Below are positions 40,132 through 51,511 of a DNA stretch of 64,000 nucleotides, one piece after another (within the stretch, counting starts at the first letter, position 1; the number at the start of each line of letters is the position of its first letter). The notes under the pieces were generated by a model. The model saw nothing but the letters and a program-made list of their open reading frames with translations, searched no databases and was not told the DNA's origin. A program made the translations under genes and the position numbers. Source of the DNA: Clostridiales bacterium (GTDB taxonomy: Bacteria; Bacillota; Clostridia; Oscillospirales; Oscillospiraceae); NCBI GenBank assembly GCA_012838345.1, contig DUPK01000006.1:1-64000 (forward strand), in the 5' to 3' direction.

Positions 40132-40974
40132 ATGCGCGAAGTAAGTTTTGAGACCATAGCTGAGACGGTCGCAAGGCTCTGCGTCAGAGCCAACACCATC
40201 CTCTCTCCGGATATTGGCATCATGCTTGAATCCTGCTGGGAGACCGAGACCTCCGAGGCGGGGGCGGGCGCCCTGCAGGACATTGTTGAGAATTTCAAGT
40301 ATGCGGCGAAGGCCGGCGTACCCATCTGTCAGGACACAGGGATGGCGGTGGTTTTTGCCGAGATAGGGCAGGAGGTCTATATAAGGGGCGGGCTGTTCTC
40401 GGAGGCCGTGAACGAGGGAGTACGCCGCGGCTATGTGGACGGGCTGCTTCGACTTTCGGTGGTCAAAGATCCCCTGCGCCGTGAGAATACTGGTGACAAT
40501 ACCCCTGCAGTTTTGCATTTAAGCCTCGTTGAGGGCGACCGCATTCGTCTGACCGTTGCACCAAAGGGCTTCGGCAGCGAGAACATGAGCGCAATGAGAA
40601 TGTTCCTCCCCTCCTCGACGAAGGAGGAGATAATTGATTTCATAACCGAAACTGCGGCTAAGGCAGGCTCCAACCCCTGTCCGCCGATGATTCTGGGCGT
40701 GGGGCTCGGCGGCACGATAGAGCAGGCGGCGCTGATTGCAAAGAGGGCCATACTGCGCCCCGTGGACGAGCGCCACCCCGACCCCTTTTACGCGGAGATG
40801 GAGAAAAAGGCCCTGGAAAAAATCAACAGTCTCGGAATAGGGCCGCAGGGCTACGGCGGAAAGTGTACGGCGCTCGCGGTCAACATAGAGTTTGCGCCCA
40901 CCCATATAGCGGGGCTGCCCTGCGTTGTGAACATGGGTTGCCACGTCACAAGGCACGCAAGCGCTGTAATATAG
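40132..40974 (+). CDS. Fumarate hydratase class I, alpha subunit-like
   Basis: The 280-residue protein is the N-terminal-type subunit of two-part class I (iron-sulfur) fumarases or L-tartrate dehydratases. Three cluster cysteines are likely in VPICQDTGM, NPCPPMI and YGGKCTAL. It hydrates fumarate to malate in an anaerobe's incomplete TCA path. The beta subunit, normally next, is absent. The ATG at 40132 fits the usual N-terminus MREV; a TTG at 40102 is rejected. Confidence 0.88.
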   Translation: MREVSFETIAETVARLCVRANTILSPDIGIMLESCWETETSEAGAGALQDIVENFKYAAKAGVPICQDTGMAVVFAEIGQEVYIRGGLFSEAVNEGVRRGYVDGLLRLSVVKDPLRRENTGDNTPAVLHLSLVEGDRIRLTVAPKGFGSENMSAMRMFLPSSTKEEIIDFITETAAKAGSNPCPPMILGVGLGGTIEQAALIAKRAILRPVDERHPDPFYAEMEKKALEKINSLGIGPQGYGGKCTALAVNIEFAPTHIAGLPCVVNMGCHVTRHASAVI

Positions 40975-41102
40975 TTTTTGCGCCTTGCCGCATTCACCGG
41001 CGGACCCCCTTTGCACGGCCGGCTTAGCACGATAAAGCGCTAATTTGCATTGAATAATCAAAAAAATCATTCGCAAATCCGCCCGAATTGTCTGAAATGA
41101 TA

Positions 41103-41131
41103 TTGCTAAACCCGATAAAAAATGTTATTAT
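41103..41131 (+). promoter_or_regulatory. Promoter of amino acid ABC transporter
   Basis: TTGCTA, 17 bases, TATTAT, about 65 bases before the substrate-binding gene. Confidence 0.6.
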
Positions 41132-41196
41132 ATCTCCGACTGCGCCGTATTAGCAAAGTAAAGCGCTAAAAAATGTAATAACAGGAGATTGATGAA

Positions 41197-42000
41197 ATGA
41201 AAAGATTAGCTGCTTTTTTACTGGCCGCTCTCATGTGTGTGGCTGTGTTTGCCGGGTGTGAGAAGAAGCCGAAGGAAGATTTCGAGTACATAAAGGACAA
41301 GGGCGAGCTTGTAATAGGAATTACGCTTTTTGCCCCGATGAACTATAAGGACGAAAACGGCGAGCTTGTCGGTTTTGAGACCGAGTTTGCCGAGGCTGTC
41401 TGCGACAAGCTGGGCCTTAAGCCGAAGTTCCAGGTCATCCAGTGGTCCGCCAAGGAGAACGAGCTTGCGGCCAAGACCATAGACTGCGTCTGGAACGGCA
41501 TGACGATTACCGAAGAGCGCGCCCAGAACATGGACATTTCCATCCCCTATCTGATGAACAAGCAGGTAATGGTGGTCAAGGCCGAAAACCTTGAAAAGTA
41601 TTCGGACATTGCCAACATCGCCGGAGCCGCTGTCGTGGCAGAGAAGAAGTCCGCCGGCGAGAGCGTGGTGCAGACGGACGAGGCTTTTAAGGACGCAAAG
41701 TACACCGCGGTTGACACCCAGGCCAAGGTGCTCATGGAGGTTGCGGCGGGCACGGCCGACATCGGCGTTGTGGACTATGTAATGACCATCGGCTCCATAG
41801 GCGAGGGCACCGACTACGCGAAGCTCAAAGTGGTCGAGACAGTCGACTTTGCCGAGGAGGAGTACGGCATAGCCTTCCGCAAAAACAGCCCCGAGACCCT
41901 CAAGAAGTTCAACGAAGCCATACAGGAGCTCGCGGCAGACGGCACGCTAAAGGCAATAGCCGAGAAGTATAAGCTCCAGGATTTGCTGCTTGTAAAATAA
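41197..42000 (+). CDS. Amino acid ABC transporter substrate-binding lipoprotein
   Basis: The 267-residue protein has a signal peptide with lipobox FAGC near residue 22 and the solute-binding family 3 fold (ELVIGITLFAPMNYKDENGELVGFE, then MTITEERAQNMDIS). It binds a polar amino acid outside the membrane; the exact one cannot be told. A strong terminator at 42017-42063 limits read-through to the permease genes, so it is made in excess. Confidence 0.92.
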   Translation: MKRLAAFLLAALMCVAVFAGCEKKPKEDFEYIKDKGELVIGITLFAPMNYKDENGELVGFETEFAEAVCDKLGLKPKFQVIQWSAKENELAAKTIDCVWNGMTITEERAQNMDISIPYLMNKQVMVVKAENLEKYSDIANIAGAAVVAEKKSAGESVVQTDEAFKDAKYTAVDTQAKVLMEVAAGTADIGVVDYVMTIGSIGEGTDYAKLKVVETVDFAEEEYGIAFRKNSPETLKKFNEAIQELAADGTLKAIAEKYKLQDLLLVK

Positions 42001-42016
42001 GTCTTTAATGGGCGAC

Positions 42017-42063
42017 AACAATCCGGTTCCGCGCTGCGGAATCGGATTGTTCCGGCCTTTTTT
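42017..42063 (+). terminator. Terminator between binding protein and permease genes
   Basis: AACAATCCG...CGGATTGTT with inner TTCCGC...GCGGAA, then CCGGCCTTTTTT. Confidence 0.85.
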
Positions 42064-42179
42064 CTCACATGGAAATATCGCCCTATTTGGCGCGCTGTTT
42101 AAAGCGCACCCGCAGCGGGGCGCATTTTGCCCGAACGGTTTTTTTTATTTGTTTTAGGATACTATAAAGGCGGTCTAAA

Positions 42180-42851
42180 ATGTCATTCCAAACGGTAACA
42201 AAAGTGCTCCTGCAGGGTTTTGCGGAAAACTGCGTGATTTTCGCGGTAACACTGCTCTTTGCCATCCCGCTGGGGCTTATTATAGCATTCGGTTCCATGT
42301 CGCGCTTCTGGCCGCTTAAATGGCTGACAAGGACCTTTGTCTGGGTCATCAGGGGTACGCCCCTGATGCTCCAGCTTTTTGTAGTCATGTACGTGCCGGG
42401 GCTCCTGTTCGACGTCACGATGCCGAACAGGGTGCTGGGGATTCCCATCGACCCGCGCATGTTCTCGGCGCTCGTTGCGTTTATAATCAATTACGCCGCG
42501 TATTTTTCAGAGATTTACAGGGGCGGCATAGAGAGCATAGCGGTCGGCCAGTACGAGGCGGGACAGGTTCTGGGCATGACGGGGCCGCAGATATTTTTCA
42601 AAGTTGTGCTCCTGCAGGTGGTAAAGCGCATAATACCGCCGATGGGCAACGAGATTATCACGCTCGTGAAAGACACCTCTCTTGCCCGCGTCATCGCCGT
42701 GCAGGAGATACTGTGGATTGCGGAGGAGTTCACGACCGTTGGCCTCATCTGGCCGCTATTTTATACGGGCGTATTCTTCCTCGCCTTCTGCGGGGTTTTG
42801 ACGCTGCTGTTCGGATTTATCGAGCGGAAGCTCGACTATTTCAGAGGTTAA
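42180..42851 (+). CDS. Amino acid ABC transporter permease
   Basis: The 223-residue membrane protein has about five helices and the EAA loop with QYEAGQVLGMTGPQIFFKVVLLQ, and RGTPLMLQLF near the N-terminal side, both typical of the His/Gln/Glu-type permease family. It pairs with the ATPase 3 bases downstream. Confidence 0.92.
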   Translation: MSFQTVTKVLLQGFAENCVIFAVTLLFAIPLGLIIAFGSMSRFWPLKWLTRTFVWVIRGTPLMLQLFVVMYVPGLLFDVTMPNRVLGIPIDPRMFSALVAFIINYAAYFSEIYRGGIESIAVGQYEAGQVLGMTGPQIFFKVVLLQVVKRIIPPMGNEIITLVKDTSLARVIAVQEILWIAEEFTTVGLIWPLFYTGVFFLAFCGVLTLLFGFIERKLDYFRG

Positions 42852-42854
42852 ACT

Positions 42855-43640
42855 ATGCCTATACTGGAAGTTAGAAACATACGCAAATCCTTCGGGAACA
42901 ACGAGGTCCTGAGGGGCGTTGGATTTACAATGGAAAAGGGCGAGGTGCTCGCGATAATCGGCAGCTCCGGTAGCGGCAAGACGACCTTGCTGCGCTGCCT
43001 CAATTTTCTGGAACGGCCCGACGCCGGGCAGATTCTCGTTAACGGGGAAATGCTGTTTGACGCGGAGGACGAGTCCATCCATAACGAGAAGGAGCTGCGG
43101 AAAAAGCGCTTGCACTTCGGGCTGGTTTTCCAGTCCTTTAACCTTTTCCCGCAGTACAACGTGCTACGGAACGTAAGCCTCGCAATGGAGCTTCTTGCAA
43201 AGGAAAGGCCGGACTTTAAAAGCAGGCGCAGGGAGATTATGGGGGAGATTGAGAGCAGGGCGCTGGCGCTTATCTCGCGCGTCGGCCTTGCCGACAAGGT
43301 AAATTCTTACCCCTACCAGCTCTCAGGCGGTCAGCAGCAGCGTGTCGCGATAGCAAGGGCACTCGCCCTCTCGCCGGAGATACTCTGCTTCGACGAGCCG
43401 ACGAGCGCGCTTGACCCGGAGCTGACAGGAGAGGTGCTAAAGGTAATACGCAGCCTTAAATCCTCGGACAGCACCATGATAGTCGTCACGCACGAGATGG
43501 AGTTTGCGCGGAACGTCGCCGACAAGGTCATATTTATGGCGGACGGCCTTATCGAGGAGGAGGGCACCGCCGAGGAGGTCTTCGGAAACCCGAAGAGCGA
43601 GCGCACCCGCGCCTTTTTCAGCAGCCTTTCCGAGAGGTAG
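42855..43640 (+). CDS. Amino acid ABC transporter ATP-binding protein
   Basis: The 261-residue ATPase has Walker A GSSGSGKTTLL, the signature LSGGQQQR, Walker B ILCFDEPTSAL and the H-loop VTHEM. It belongs to the GlnQ/HisP group and powers the permease at 42180-42851. Confidence 0.95.
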   Translation: MPILEVRNIRKSFGNNEVLRGVGFTMEKGEVLAIIGSSGSGKTTLLRCLNFLERPDAGQILVNGEMLFDAEDESIHNEKELRKKRLHFGLVFQSFNLFPQYNVLRNVSLAMELLAKERPDFKSRRREIMGEIESRALALISRVGLADKVNSYPYQLSGGQQQRVAIARALALSPEILCFDEPTSALDPELTGEVLKVIRSLKSSDSTMIVVTHEMEFARNVADKVIFMADGLIEEEGTAEEVFGNPKSERTRAFFSSLSER

Positions 43641-43749
43641 CGCCGCGGGTAGTTACGGGAGTTAGCCGCACTATAAAAGCCGCGGCAAAGGATTGGATTT
43701 GCCGGCCAGAAAGCGCTCGGGCATATTTATGACAATGAGCTTAAAATCG

Positions 43750-43778
43750 AATGGGCTGCTCACTTTGAGCGGCCCATT
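43750..43778. terminator. Hairpin between ABC ATPase and helicase genes
   Basis: AATGGGCTGCTC and GAGCGGCCCATT form a near-perfect 12-bp stem between convergent genes. Confidence 0.6.
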
Positions 43779-43866
43779 AAGTTTACTCAGCTATTGCTTT
43801 GTCCTGTTTACTTCCATACACATAACGCTTATGTGCCGATGCTTCTTGGGTGAAAATATCAATAAT

Positions 43867-45618
43867 TTAAAGCAGATTATTTATGTCGGAGCTGATTTGC
43901 TTTCTCTCCTCGTAGACCCACTCCTCGTCAAAGTCGAGATTGAGTGCCTTGGAGAACGAATAGTACAGATTTACCTTCTGGTAGTACTCCTCGTACTCCG
44001 AAAGGCCGAAGGAGTTGAGGGTCGGCCTTGAGAGCCTGTCCCTCTTCAGGACAAAAATTTCCTCCACGTAAGTGATAAACTGCTCCAAAAGCTCCTCGCT
44101 GTTAACGTCGAAGGGCAGGCTCATCAGCTTCCACTCTAGCGCCTCGGGGAGCTTGTAGGGCTTTAGGCTGTCCAGAATCAGAATATAGTCCCTGACGTCC
44201 TTTTTGCGGTAGTAATTGAGGGCCTCTTCCCTCGTGCTCCAGAGCGCAAGCTTCTCCTTGAGCGGCAAAATGCCTATGTCGAGAATCGCCTCGCCGGGTC
44301 CGACGACCGCCTTTTCGATTTCGTCGTCCTGAGTGCGGAGCATGTCTTCGATAAATGAGATGTCCTCGTCCATGCAGGCGACGTAGCCGACCTCGTAAAT
44401 GCCTATGCGACCCGCCCTGCCTGCAATCTGCTTTACCTCCTGCGAGCTGAGGAAGCGGACCTCCTCGCCGTCAAACTTCTTAATATCGGTGAAAACAATC
44501 CTCCTGATGGGTAAGTTTACGCCCATTCCAATTGCGTCGGTGGATATGAGAATCTGGTTTTCCCCACTGACAAAGGCCGAGTACTGCATTCTTCTCACCT
44601 CCGGGGGCAGGTCGCCGTAGATGACGCTGTTTGTAATCCCGCGCTCCCCGAAGTATCTGGAGAGCTCAAGCACCCGCCGTTTTGAGAAGGCCACCAGGGC
44701 GTCGCCCTTTTGCACGTCGTCTGGCCTTACGTTCCTTCTCTCAACTTTGAGCGGGACAAGGCGGGAGTACTCGCGGATTTCAAGTTCGTCCCCGCAGTCT
44801 CCTATCATCCTGATAAGCTGCTCTTTGGCGCTCAGCGCGCCGCACAGGTGTATTTCCGGGCAGCGGAGGCCGAGTATTGCCCTGGTCCAGGCGTCGCCGC
44901 GCTGCAGGTCCGCGAGAAGCTGCACCTCGTCTATTATGGCGACCTCGTATAACCTGTCTATATCGGCCTTTTCGACGGTGCAGCTTGAATGGCTCGCCCC
45001 GTCCACCCTTATCTCCTCCTCTCCGGTGAGCAGGTTGCAGCGGACGCCCTCGCTGTTTAAGCGCTCAAAGTTTTCAAGGGCGAGTATTCTAAGCGGCGCG
45101 AGATAAAGCCCGTTTCCGCTCTGCTTTAGGCGCTGCAGGGCGTTATAGGTCTTGCCCGTGTTCGTGTCTCCGAGGTGCAGGAAGAAGCGCCGCTTTATTT
45201 TCCTTGCCTCGGGATAGAAGTCCTTGGGATTTTCAGGCAGAAGTCGGCTGAACTGTTCGGCGACAATTTTGGGGATGTGGTTTGTCACAAGCACGGAGAT
45301 AATGCCCGAGTTTAAATAGGACTTGAAGTTCCCCGGGACAATCTCCTCGAATTTGTATTCCGTTTTGTTTGTCTTGTTGTAATGCTCCAAAAGCCGCTCC
45401 GAGACCTCTCCGAGCAGCTCTACATAGCCGTCGTAAAGCCCGCGGTAGTCGCCAAGGCCCAGTCCGGACAGGGTCCTTAAATCCTTGAGCTTCTTTCTGA
45501 CGACCGACTCAAGATGCCATAGCTTGCCGCTTTTGGTCTGAGCGGCCTGGTGCTTGAGCTTCGGTAAGAGTTTTTTCAAGTAGTTGAGCTCGTGCTGTGC
45601 TCTCCGGTCCTTTTTCAT
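43867..45618 (-). CDS. SUV3-like DEAD-family RNA helicase
   Basis: The 583-residue protein is a superfamily 2 helicase close to the mitochondrial SUV3 type. Walker A is GDTNTGKT (150-157), motif II is DEVQ (230-233), and motif VI is QIAGRAGR (397-404). SUV3 in mitochondria unwinds RNA for a 3'-5' nuclease. The partner here is not visible. The ATG at 45618 follows GGGAGGCGG. N-terminal 120 residues are charged and helical. Confidence 0.85.
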   Translation of the reverse strand: MKKDRRAQHELNYLKKLLPKLKHQAAQTKSGKLWHLESVVRKKLKDLRTLSGLGLGDYRGLYDGYVELLGEVSERLLEHYNKTNKTEYKFEEIVPGNFKSYLNSGIISVLVTNHIPKIVAEQFSRLLPENPKDFYPEARKIKRRFFLHLGDTNTGKTYNALQRLKQSGNGLYLAPLRILALENFERLNSEGVRCNLLTGEEEIRVDGASHSSCTVEKADIDRLYEVAIIDEVQLLADLQRGDAWTRAILGLRCPEIHLCGALSAKEQLIRMIGDCGDELEIREYSRLVPLKVERRNVRPDDVQKGDALVAFSKRRVLELSRYFGERGITNSVIYGDLPPEVRRMQYSAFVSGENQILISTDAIGMGVNLPIRRIVFTDIKKFDGEEVRFLSSQEVKQIAGRAGRIGIYEVGYVACMDEDISFIEDMLRTQDDEIEKAVVGPGEAILDIGILPLKEKLALWSTREEALNYYRKKDVRDYILILDSLKPYKLPEALEWKLMSLPFDVNSEELLEQFITYVEEIFVLKRDRLSRPTLNSFGLSEYEEYYQKVNLYYSFSKALNLDFDEEWVYEERKQISSDINNLL

Positions 45619-45703
45619 CAGACCCCGCCTCCCGTAGTCAAATAAGGCCAATTACTATTTTAGCCCCTGAAACGCAAAAAATTAAGCCCAAAGAGCAAAA
45701 ATG

Positions 45704-45740
45704 TCGAAAAAATAAGGGCAGCTCCGCTCCCGAAGCTGCC
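45704..45740 (-). terminator. Terminator of spoIIQ transcript
   Basis: On the minus strand GGCAGCT...AGCTGCC is followed by CTTATTTTTTC. Confidence 0.85.
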
Positions 45741-45775
45741 TTGGGTTGATTTTGAGCCAATTTCTTGGCCTTTCT

Positions 45776-46495
45776 TTAATTGGGCAGGTAGTCAAGGGGG
45801 TTGACGCTATTGCCGTTTAATGTCATCTCCAGGTGCAGGTGCGGCTCCCGTCCCGCCTCGCTTATCGAGGTCTCGCCAACCCTGCCTATGAGGTCGCCCA
45901 TCTCAACCGTGTCGCCCACGCTCACGAGCAGGTCGGTGTCAAGGTTTGAGTAGACGCTCACGAGGTTGCCGCCGTGTTCTATGGTGACCGTTGTCCCGCT
46001 CATTCCGTCCTTTTCAATGCCGATAACGGTTCCGTCAGCTATTGCGGAGACGGCGGTGCCGAGGTCGGTGGCGATGTCAATGCCCGGGTGTGTGCGCCAG
46101 TCTGACATGGTCGGGTTATATATCAGCGCGTCTACGGAATAGGGCATTGTAATATCGCCGGAGACAGGCCACATAAAGCTCTTGGGCGTGGGTTTTGCTT
46201 CCTGCTTCGGAGCGGGTGTCTGGGTCGTAATAGGCTCCTCGCCCCGATTGCTCTCGGGGTTTTCCTCCAGGTTGGATTCGGGGTTCTCACCTACGTTGGG
46301 GGCGGGGGTAATTGCGGGGGTCTGGGGATTGAACACGTCCTCCCCGGTTTCAGGCAATTGCGCCGTAACTCTCTGTCCCACGTCGGTGAACTCAACTACA
46401 GCCCAGGTGCCGACGCCGATGATGGCGAGGCACAGGATAAGGGCTATGTAGAAGCCCTTATCAGCAAAAAACTTGCGAACGGATCTGTTTTTCAT
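45776..46495 (-). CDS. spoIIQ: SpoIIQ-like LytM/M23 sporulation protein
   Basis: The 239-residue protein has the SpoIIQ start (KNRSVRKFFADKGFYIAL) with one membrane helix, a Pro/Glu/Asn linker holding imperfect ENPESN repeats, and a LytM domain with HPGIDIA and HLHLEM. In clostridial SpoIIQ these zinc ligands are intact, unlike Bacillus. It forms a channel with SpoIIIAH between mother cell and forespore. The ATG at 46495 follows GGAGGTAAAT. Confidence 0.88.
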   Translation of the reverse strand: MKNRSVRKFFADKGFYIALILCLAIIGVGTWAVVEFTDVGQRVTAQLPETGEDVFNPQTPAITPAPNVGENPESNLEENPESNRGEEPITTQTPAPKQEAKPTPKSFMWPVSGDITMPYSVDALIYNPTMSDWRTHPGIDIATDLGTAVSAIADGTVIGIEKDGMSGTTVTIEHGGNLVSVYSNLDTDLLVSVGDTVEMGDLIGRVGETSISEAGREPHLHLEMTLNGNSVNPLDYLPN

Positions 46496-46511
46496 GGATA
46501 GATTTACCTCC

Positions 46512-46555
46512 AAAAAAGCTCTCTGCCGACATTTTTGACGGCAGAGAGCTTTTTT
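46512..46555. terminator. Strong bidirectional terminator after eno
   Basis: AAAAAAGCTCTCTGCCG and CGGCAGAGAGCTTTTTT form a 17-bp stem; it ends the leftward glycolytic operon before spoIIQ. Confidence 0.92.
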
Positions 46556-46600
46556 ATACAACAATTTAGAAAATTTTTGGAAAATTTTAGGTTATATATC

Positions 46601-47914
<1,314 letters not shown>

Positions 47915-47950
47915 TTAGTCGATATAGAATATGAAAAACCAAAATAGGCC

Positions 47951-49468
47951 TTATTCCTTCAAAATTAAGCTCTCGCCGGTCATCTCGGGCGGTTTTTCAA
48001 GGCCCATCAGCTCGAGCATCGTGGGGATAATATCGGAGAGCCTGCCGTTTCTGAGCCTTACGTCGGCCCCGCAAACGATAAAGGGCACGGGATTTAGCGT
48101 ATGGGAAGTGCAGACCGAACCGTCTTTTGTCAGCATCCTGTCGGCGTTGCCGTGGTCGGCGGTGACAAGCGCTATGCCGCCCATCCCGCGGACCGCCTCC
48201 AGGACCTGTCCGAGGCACTCGTCCACCACTTCGACCGCTTTTACGGCCGCTTCAAATACTCCCGTGTGTCCTACCATGTCGCAGTTGGCAAAATTCATTA
48301 TTACGGCGTCGTACCTGCCGCTTTGTATACGGTTGCAGGCCTCCTCGCATACCTCGTAGGCCTTCATTTCGGGGATTTTGTCATAAGTTGCAAACTCGCG
48401 GGAGGAGGGGATAAGCACCCGGTCCTCGCCCTTGTAGGGCTTTTCCACCCCGCCGTTGAAGAAGAAGGTAACATGGGCGTACTTTTCGGTTTCGGCTATG
48501 CGAAGCTGAGTCATGCCGAGGCGGCTTATAAACTCGCCGAAGGTGTTTTTCGGCACCTCGGGCGGGAAGGCGACAGTCACGTTCGGCATTTTCTCGTCGT
48601 ACTGGGCGGTGCAGACGTAGTTGACCTTAAAGTATCCGCCCCGGCGCTCAAAGCCGTTAAAATCCTCGTCCACGAAGGCACGTGTAAGCTGTCTTGCCCT
48701 GTCGGGCCGGAAGTTTAAGTGAATTACAGTATCGGCCGGCTTTACTAGGCCCTCGGGCGTGACTATGATTGGCTCGATAAACTCGTCGGTTATGCCCTTT
48801 TCATAGGATTCCAGAACGGCCTTGACCGGGTCGTCTGAAAGAGTGCCCTCGCCGAAAACAAGGGCGTCGTAAGCCCTCTGCGTCCTGTCCCAGCGCTTGT
48901 CGCGGTCCATCGCGTAAAAGCGACCCATGACCGTAGCAATTTTCGCGCCGTATTCGCTGCATTTCAGGGCGCAGGTTCTCATGTAACCCTCGCCGCTTGT
49001 CGGCAGGGAGTCCCTGCCGTCGGTGAAGCAGTGCACATACACCTGCTTGGCCCCGCGCCTTCTGCACAGCTCAAGCGCCGCCCAGAGGTGGTAAGTGTCG
49101 CTGTGCACGCCCACATCGGACAGGAGGATAAAAAGATGCACCGCGGCGCCCTTTGAAACCGCCTCGTCTATTGCGGAAATATAGGCCTCGTTTTCAAAGA
49201 AGGAGCCGTCGTCGACAGAGTTTGTTATGCGCAGCAGGCTCTGGTAGACTATCCTGCCCGCGCCTATGTTCATGTGGCCGACCTCGCTGTTGCCCATAGT
49301 TCCGTCGGGGAGCCCGACGTCCTTTCCGCTGGTCGAGAGAAGCGAATTGGGATAGTTTTTTAGCAGCTCGTCGATAACCGGAGTGTTTGCGGCCGCTATT
49401 GCGTTGCCAGCGTGGGGTGAGTCTATGGCAAACCCGTCGAGTATGATCAGCGTAGTAGGAACCTTCAT
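47951..49468 (-). CDS. gpmI: 2,3-bisphosphoglycerate-independent phosphoglycerate mutase
   Basis: The 505-residue manganese enzyme interconverts 3- and 2-phosphoglycerate. The catalytic Ser is in GTMGNSEVGHMNIGAG, and metal ligands lie in NFANCDMVGHTG and VTADHGNAD. Full length, between tpiA and eno. Confidence 0.97.
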   Translation of the reverse strand: MKVPTTLIILDGFAIDSPHAGNAIAAANTPVIDELLKNYPNSLLSTSGKDVGLPDGTMGNSEVGHMNIGAGRIVYQSLLRITNSVDDGSFFENEAYISAIDEAVSKGAAVHLFILLSDVGVHSDTYHLWAALELCRRRGAKQVYVHCFTDGRDSLPTSGEGYMRTCALKCSEYGAKIATVMGRFYAMDRDKRWDRTQRAYDALVFGEGTLSDDPVKAVLESYEKGITDEFIEPIIVTPEGLVKPADTVIHLNFRPDRARQLTRAFVDEDFNGFERRGGYFKVNYVCTAQYDEKMPNVTVAFPPEVPKNTFGEFISRLGMTQLRIAETEKYAHVTFFFNGGVEKPYKGEDRVLIPSSREFATYDKIPEMKAYEVCEEACNRIQSGRYDAVIMNFANCDMVGHTGVFEAAVKAVEVVDECLGQVLEAVRGMGGIALVTADHGNADRMLTKDGSVCTSHTLNPVPFIVCGADVRLRNGRLSDIIPTMLELMGLEKPPEMTGESLILKE

Positions 49469-49501
49469 TTTATTCCTCCAATTTGACTCAAAAAAGGGGC
49501 G

Positions 49502-50272
49502 TCACTGGTTCGCGGCCTCTATGATTGCGGCGAAATGCTCAGGGTCCAGCGACGCGCCGCCTATAAGGCCGCCGTCGATGTCGGGCATGGAAAGAAGCTG
49601 CGCGGCGTTGTCCTTGTTCATGGAGCCTCCGTACTGTATGGTGACTGCCCGCGCTATCCTTGCCCCGTACAGGCTGCGGATGATGGCCCTAATATGTGAA
49701 CAGACCTCGCCTGCCTCCTCCGCGGAGGCGGTTTTGCCGGTGCCTATGGCCCAGACAGGCTCGTAGGCGAATATGACGCGGCGCATTTTCTCTGGGGGAA
49801 CGGCGCTGAGGGCAAGTTTTACCTGCATGGAAATAAGGTCCTTGGTTACTCCCATCTCGCGCTGCTCAAGCGTCTCGCCGACGCAGATTATGGGAATAAG
49901 GCCGGCGCCGATGGCGGCCGTGACCTTGGCGCGCACCATCTCGTCGGTCTCGCCAAAATAGCTGCGGCGCTCACTGTGGCCGATAATAACGTATTTTACC
50001 CCGAGGTCGCGCAGTTGATTTGCCGAAACCTCGCCGGTGTATGCGCCGGAATCCTTGTCGCTCACATTCTGAGCCCCCACGGCTATGCGGCAGTCGCGCA
50101 AGGCCTTTATAAGCTGAGGCAGCATGACAAAGGGAGCACAGATTACAACCTCGCAGTGCTTTGTTTTGCCGGCCAGGGCCCTCAGAGTGTCGGCATAGGG
50201 TTTGACCTCCGACGGGAGCATGTTCATTTTCCAGTTGCCTGCGATTACAGTTTTTCTGTATTTTCTATTCAT
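49502..50272 (-). CDS. tpiA: Triosephosphate isomerase
   Basis: The 256-residue enzyme has the lysine site in AGNWKMN, the His in IIGHSERR, the Glu in [11 protein letters not shown] and the phosphate loop YGGSMN. Follows pgk by 13 bases. Confidence 0.97.
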   Translation of the reverse strand: MNRKYRKTVIAGNWKMNMLPSEVKPYADTLRALAGKTKHCEVVICAPFVMLPQLIKALRDCRIAVGAQNVSDKDSGAYTGEVSANQLRDLGVKYVIIGHSERRSYFGETDEMVRAKVTAAIGAGLIPIICVGETLEQREMGVTKDLISMQVKLALSAVPPEKMRRVIFAYEPVWAIGTGKTASAEEAGEVCSHIRAIIRSLYGARIARAVTIQYGGSMNKDNAAQLLSMPDIDGGLIGGASLDPEHFAAIIEAANQ

Positions 50273-50285
50273 TAAAGCCCTCCTT

Positions 50286-51479
50286 TTATCTGTCGAGCAG
50301 ACAAGCTACTCCCGGCAGCTCTTTACCCTCCAGGAACTCCAGGGAGGCGCCGCCCCCGGTTGAAACATGGGACATCTTATCGGCAAAGCCGAACTGATTT
50401 ACCGCAGCGGCGCTGTCTCCGCCGCCGACAATGGTATAGGCAGAGGATTCCGCCATGGCTTTCGCAACGGCGATGGTGCCGGCGGCGAAAGCGGGGAACT
50501 CGAAAACGCCCATGGGACCGTTCCACACGACGGTTCCCGCCTCCTTGATTGCCCCGGCGAAGATTTCCGCCGTCATCGGGCCTATGTCAAGGCCGAGCTG
50601 GTCATCTGGTATCGCGTCGCTGGATACGAGCGCGGGCTCGGCCTCCGCCGAAAACTCGGGTGCGACCACGGTGTCGACGGGGAGCAGCAGCGAGACGCCG
50701 TTGTTTGCGGCGGCCTCCAGCATCTCAAGGGCATAGGGGATCTGCTCGTCCTCGCAGATGGATTTTCCTATCTCCTTGCCTTGCGCTTTGAGGAAGGTGT
50801 AGGCCATTCCGCCGCCAATAAGAATAGTATCAGCCCTGGTGAGCAGGTTTCTTATAACTCCAAGCTTGTCACTGACCTTCGAGCCGCCGAGGACGGTTAC
50901 GAAGGGGTGCTTCGGATTGTCCAGAGCGCCGCCGAGGGCCGCAAGCTCTCTGGCGAGCAGCAGGCCGCAAACCGCGGGCAGGAAGTGCGCGACACCCTCA
51001 GTCGAGGCGTGGGCGCGGTGTACGGTACCGAAGGAGTCGGAGACGAAGATGTCCGCCATAGAGGCGAGCTTCCGGGCAAACTCCGGGGCGTTCTTCTCCT
51101 CCTCCTTATGGAAGCGTAAGTTTTCAAGCAGCATTATCTCGCCCGGTTTCAAGGCCGCGGCAAGGCTCAGAGCCTCGTCGCCTATTACGTCCTTTGCAAA
51201 CTTCACCGGTCTGCCCAGGCGCTCGGAGAGCCGTTTTGCAACGGGCCTAAGTGACAAATCCTCCCGCCACTCCCCCTTGGGGCGGCCGAGGTGCGAGCAG
51301 GCTATGACTGAGGCGCCATTGTCAAGGAGATAATTGATTGTGGGAAGGGAGGCCACTATACGAATCTCGTCTGAAATCTCACCGGTTTTCTTGTCAAGCG
51401 GTACATTGAAATCACATCGAAGAAGAATTTTTTTACCGCTTACGTCAATGTCCCTCACGGTTTTCTTGTTGGAATTCAT
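50286..51479 (-). CDS. pgk: Phosphoglycerate kinase
   Basis: The 397-residue enzyme makes ATP from 1,3-bisphosphoglycerate. Motifs are [11 protein letters not shown] at the N-terminus, [13 protein letters not shown] ([14 protein letters not shown]) in the middle and [14 protein letters not shown] at the C-terminus. Start ATG at 51479 follows GAGGAGAC. The gap gene, often upstream, is not present; trmL is upstream instead. Confidence 0.97.
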   Translation of the reverse strand: MNSNKKTVRDIDVSGKKILLRCDFNVPLDKKTGEISDEIRIVASLPTINYLLDNGASVIACSHLGRPKGEWREDLSLRPVAKRLSERLGRPVKFAKDVIGDEALSLAAALKPGEIMLLENLRFHKEEEKNAPEFARKLASMADIFVSDSFGTVHRAHASTEGVAHFLPAVCGLLLARELAALGGALDNPKHPFVTVLGGSKVSDKLGVIRNLLTRADTILIGGGMAYTFLKAQGKEIGKSICEDEQIPYALEMLEAAANNGVSLLLPVDTVVAPEFSAEAEPALVSSDAIPDDQLGLDIGPMTAEIFAGAIKEAGTVVWNGPMGVFEFPAFAAGTIAVAKAMAESSAYTIVGGGDSAAAVNQFGFADKMSHVSTGGGASLEFLEGKELPGVACLLDR

Positions 51480-51511
51480 CACGATGTCTCCTCGTTCTGT
51501 ACTTATTGTTA

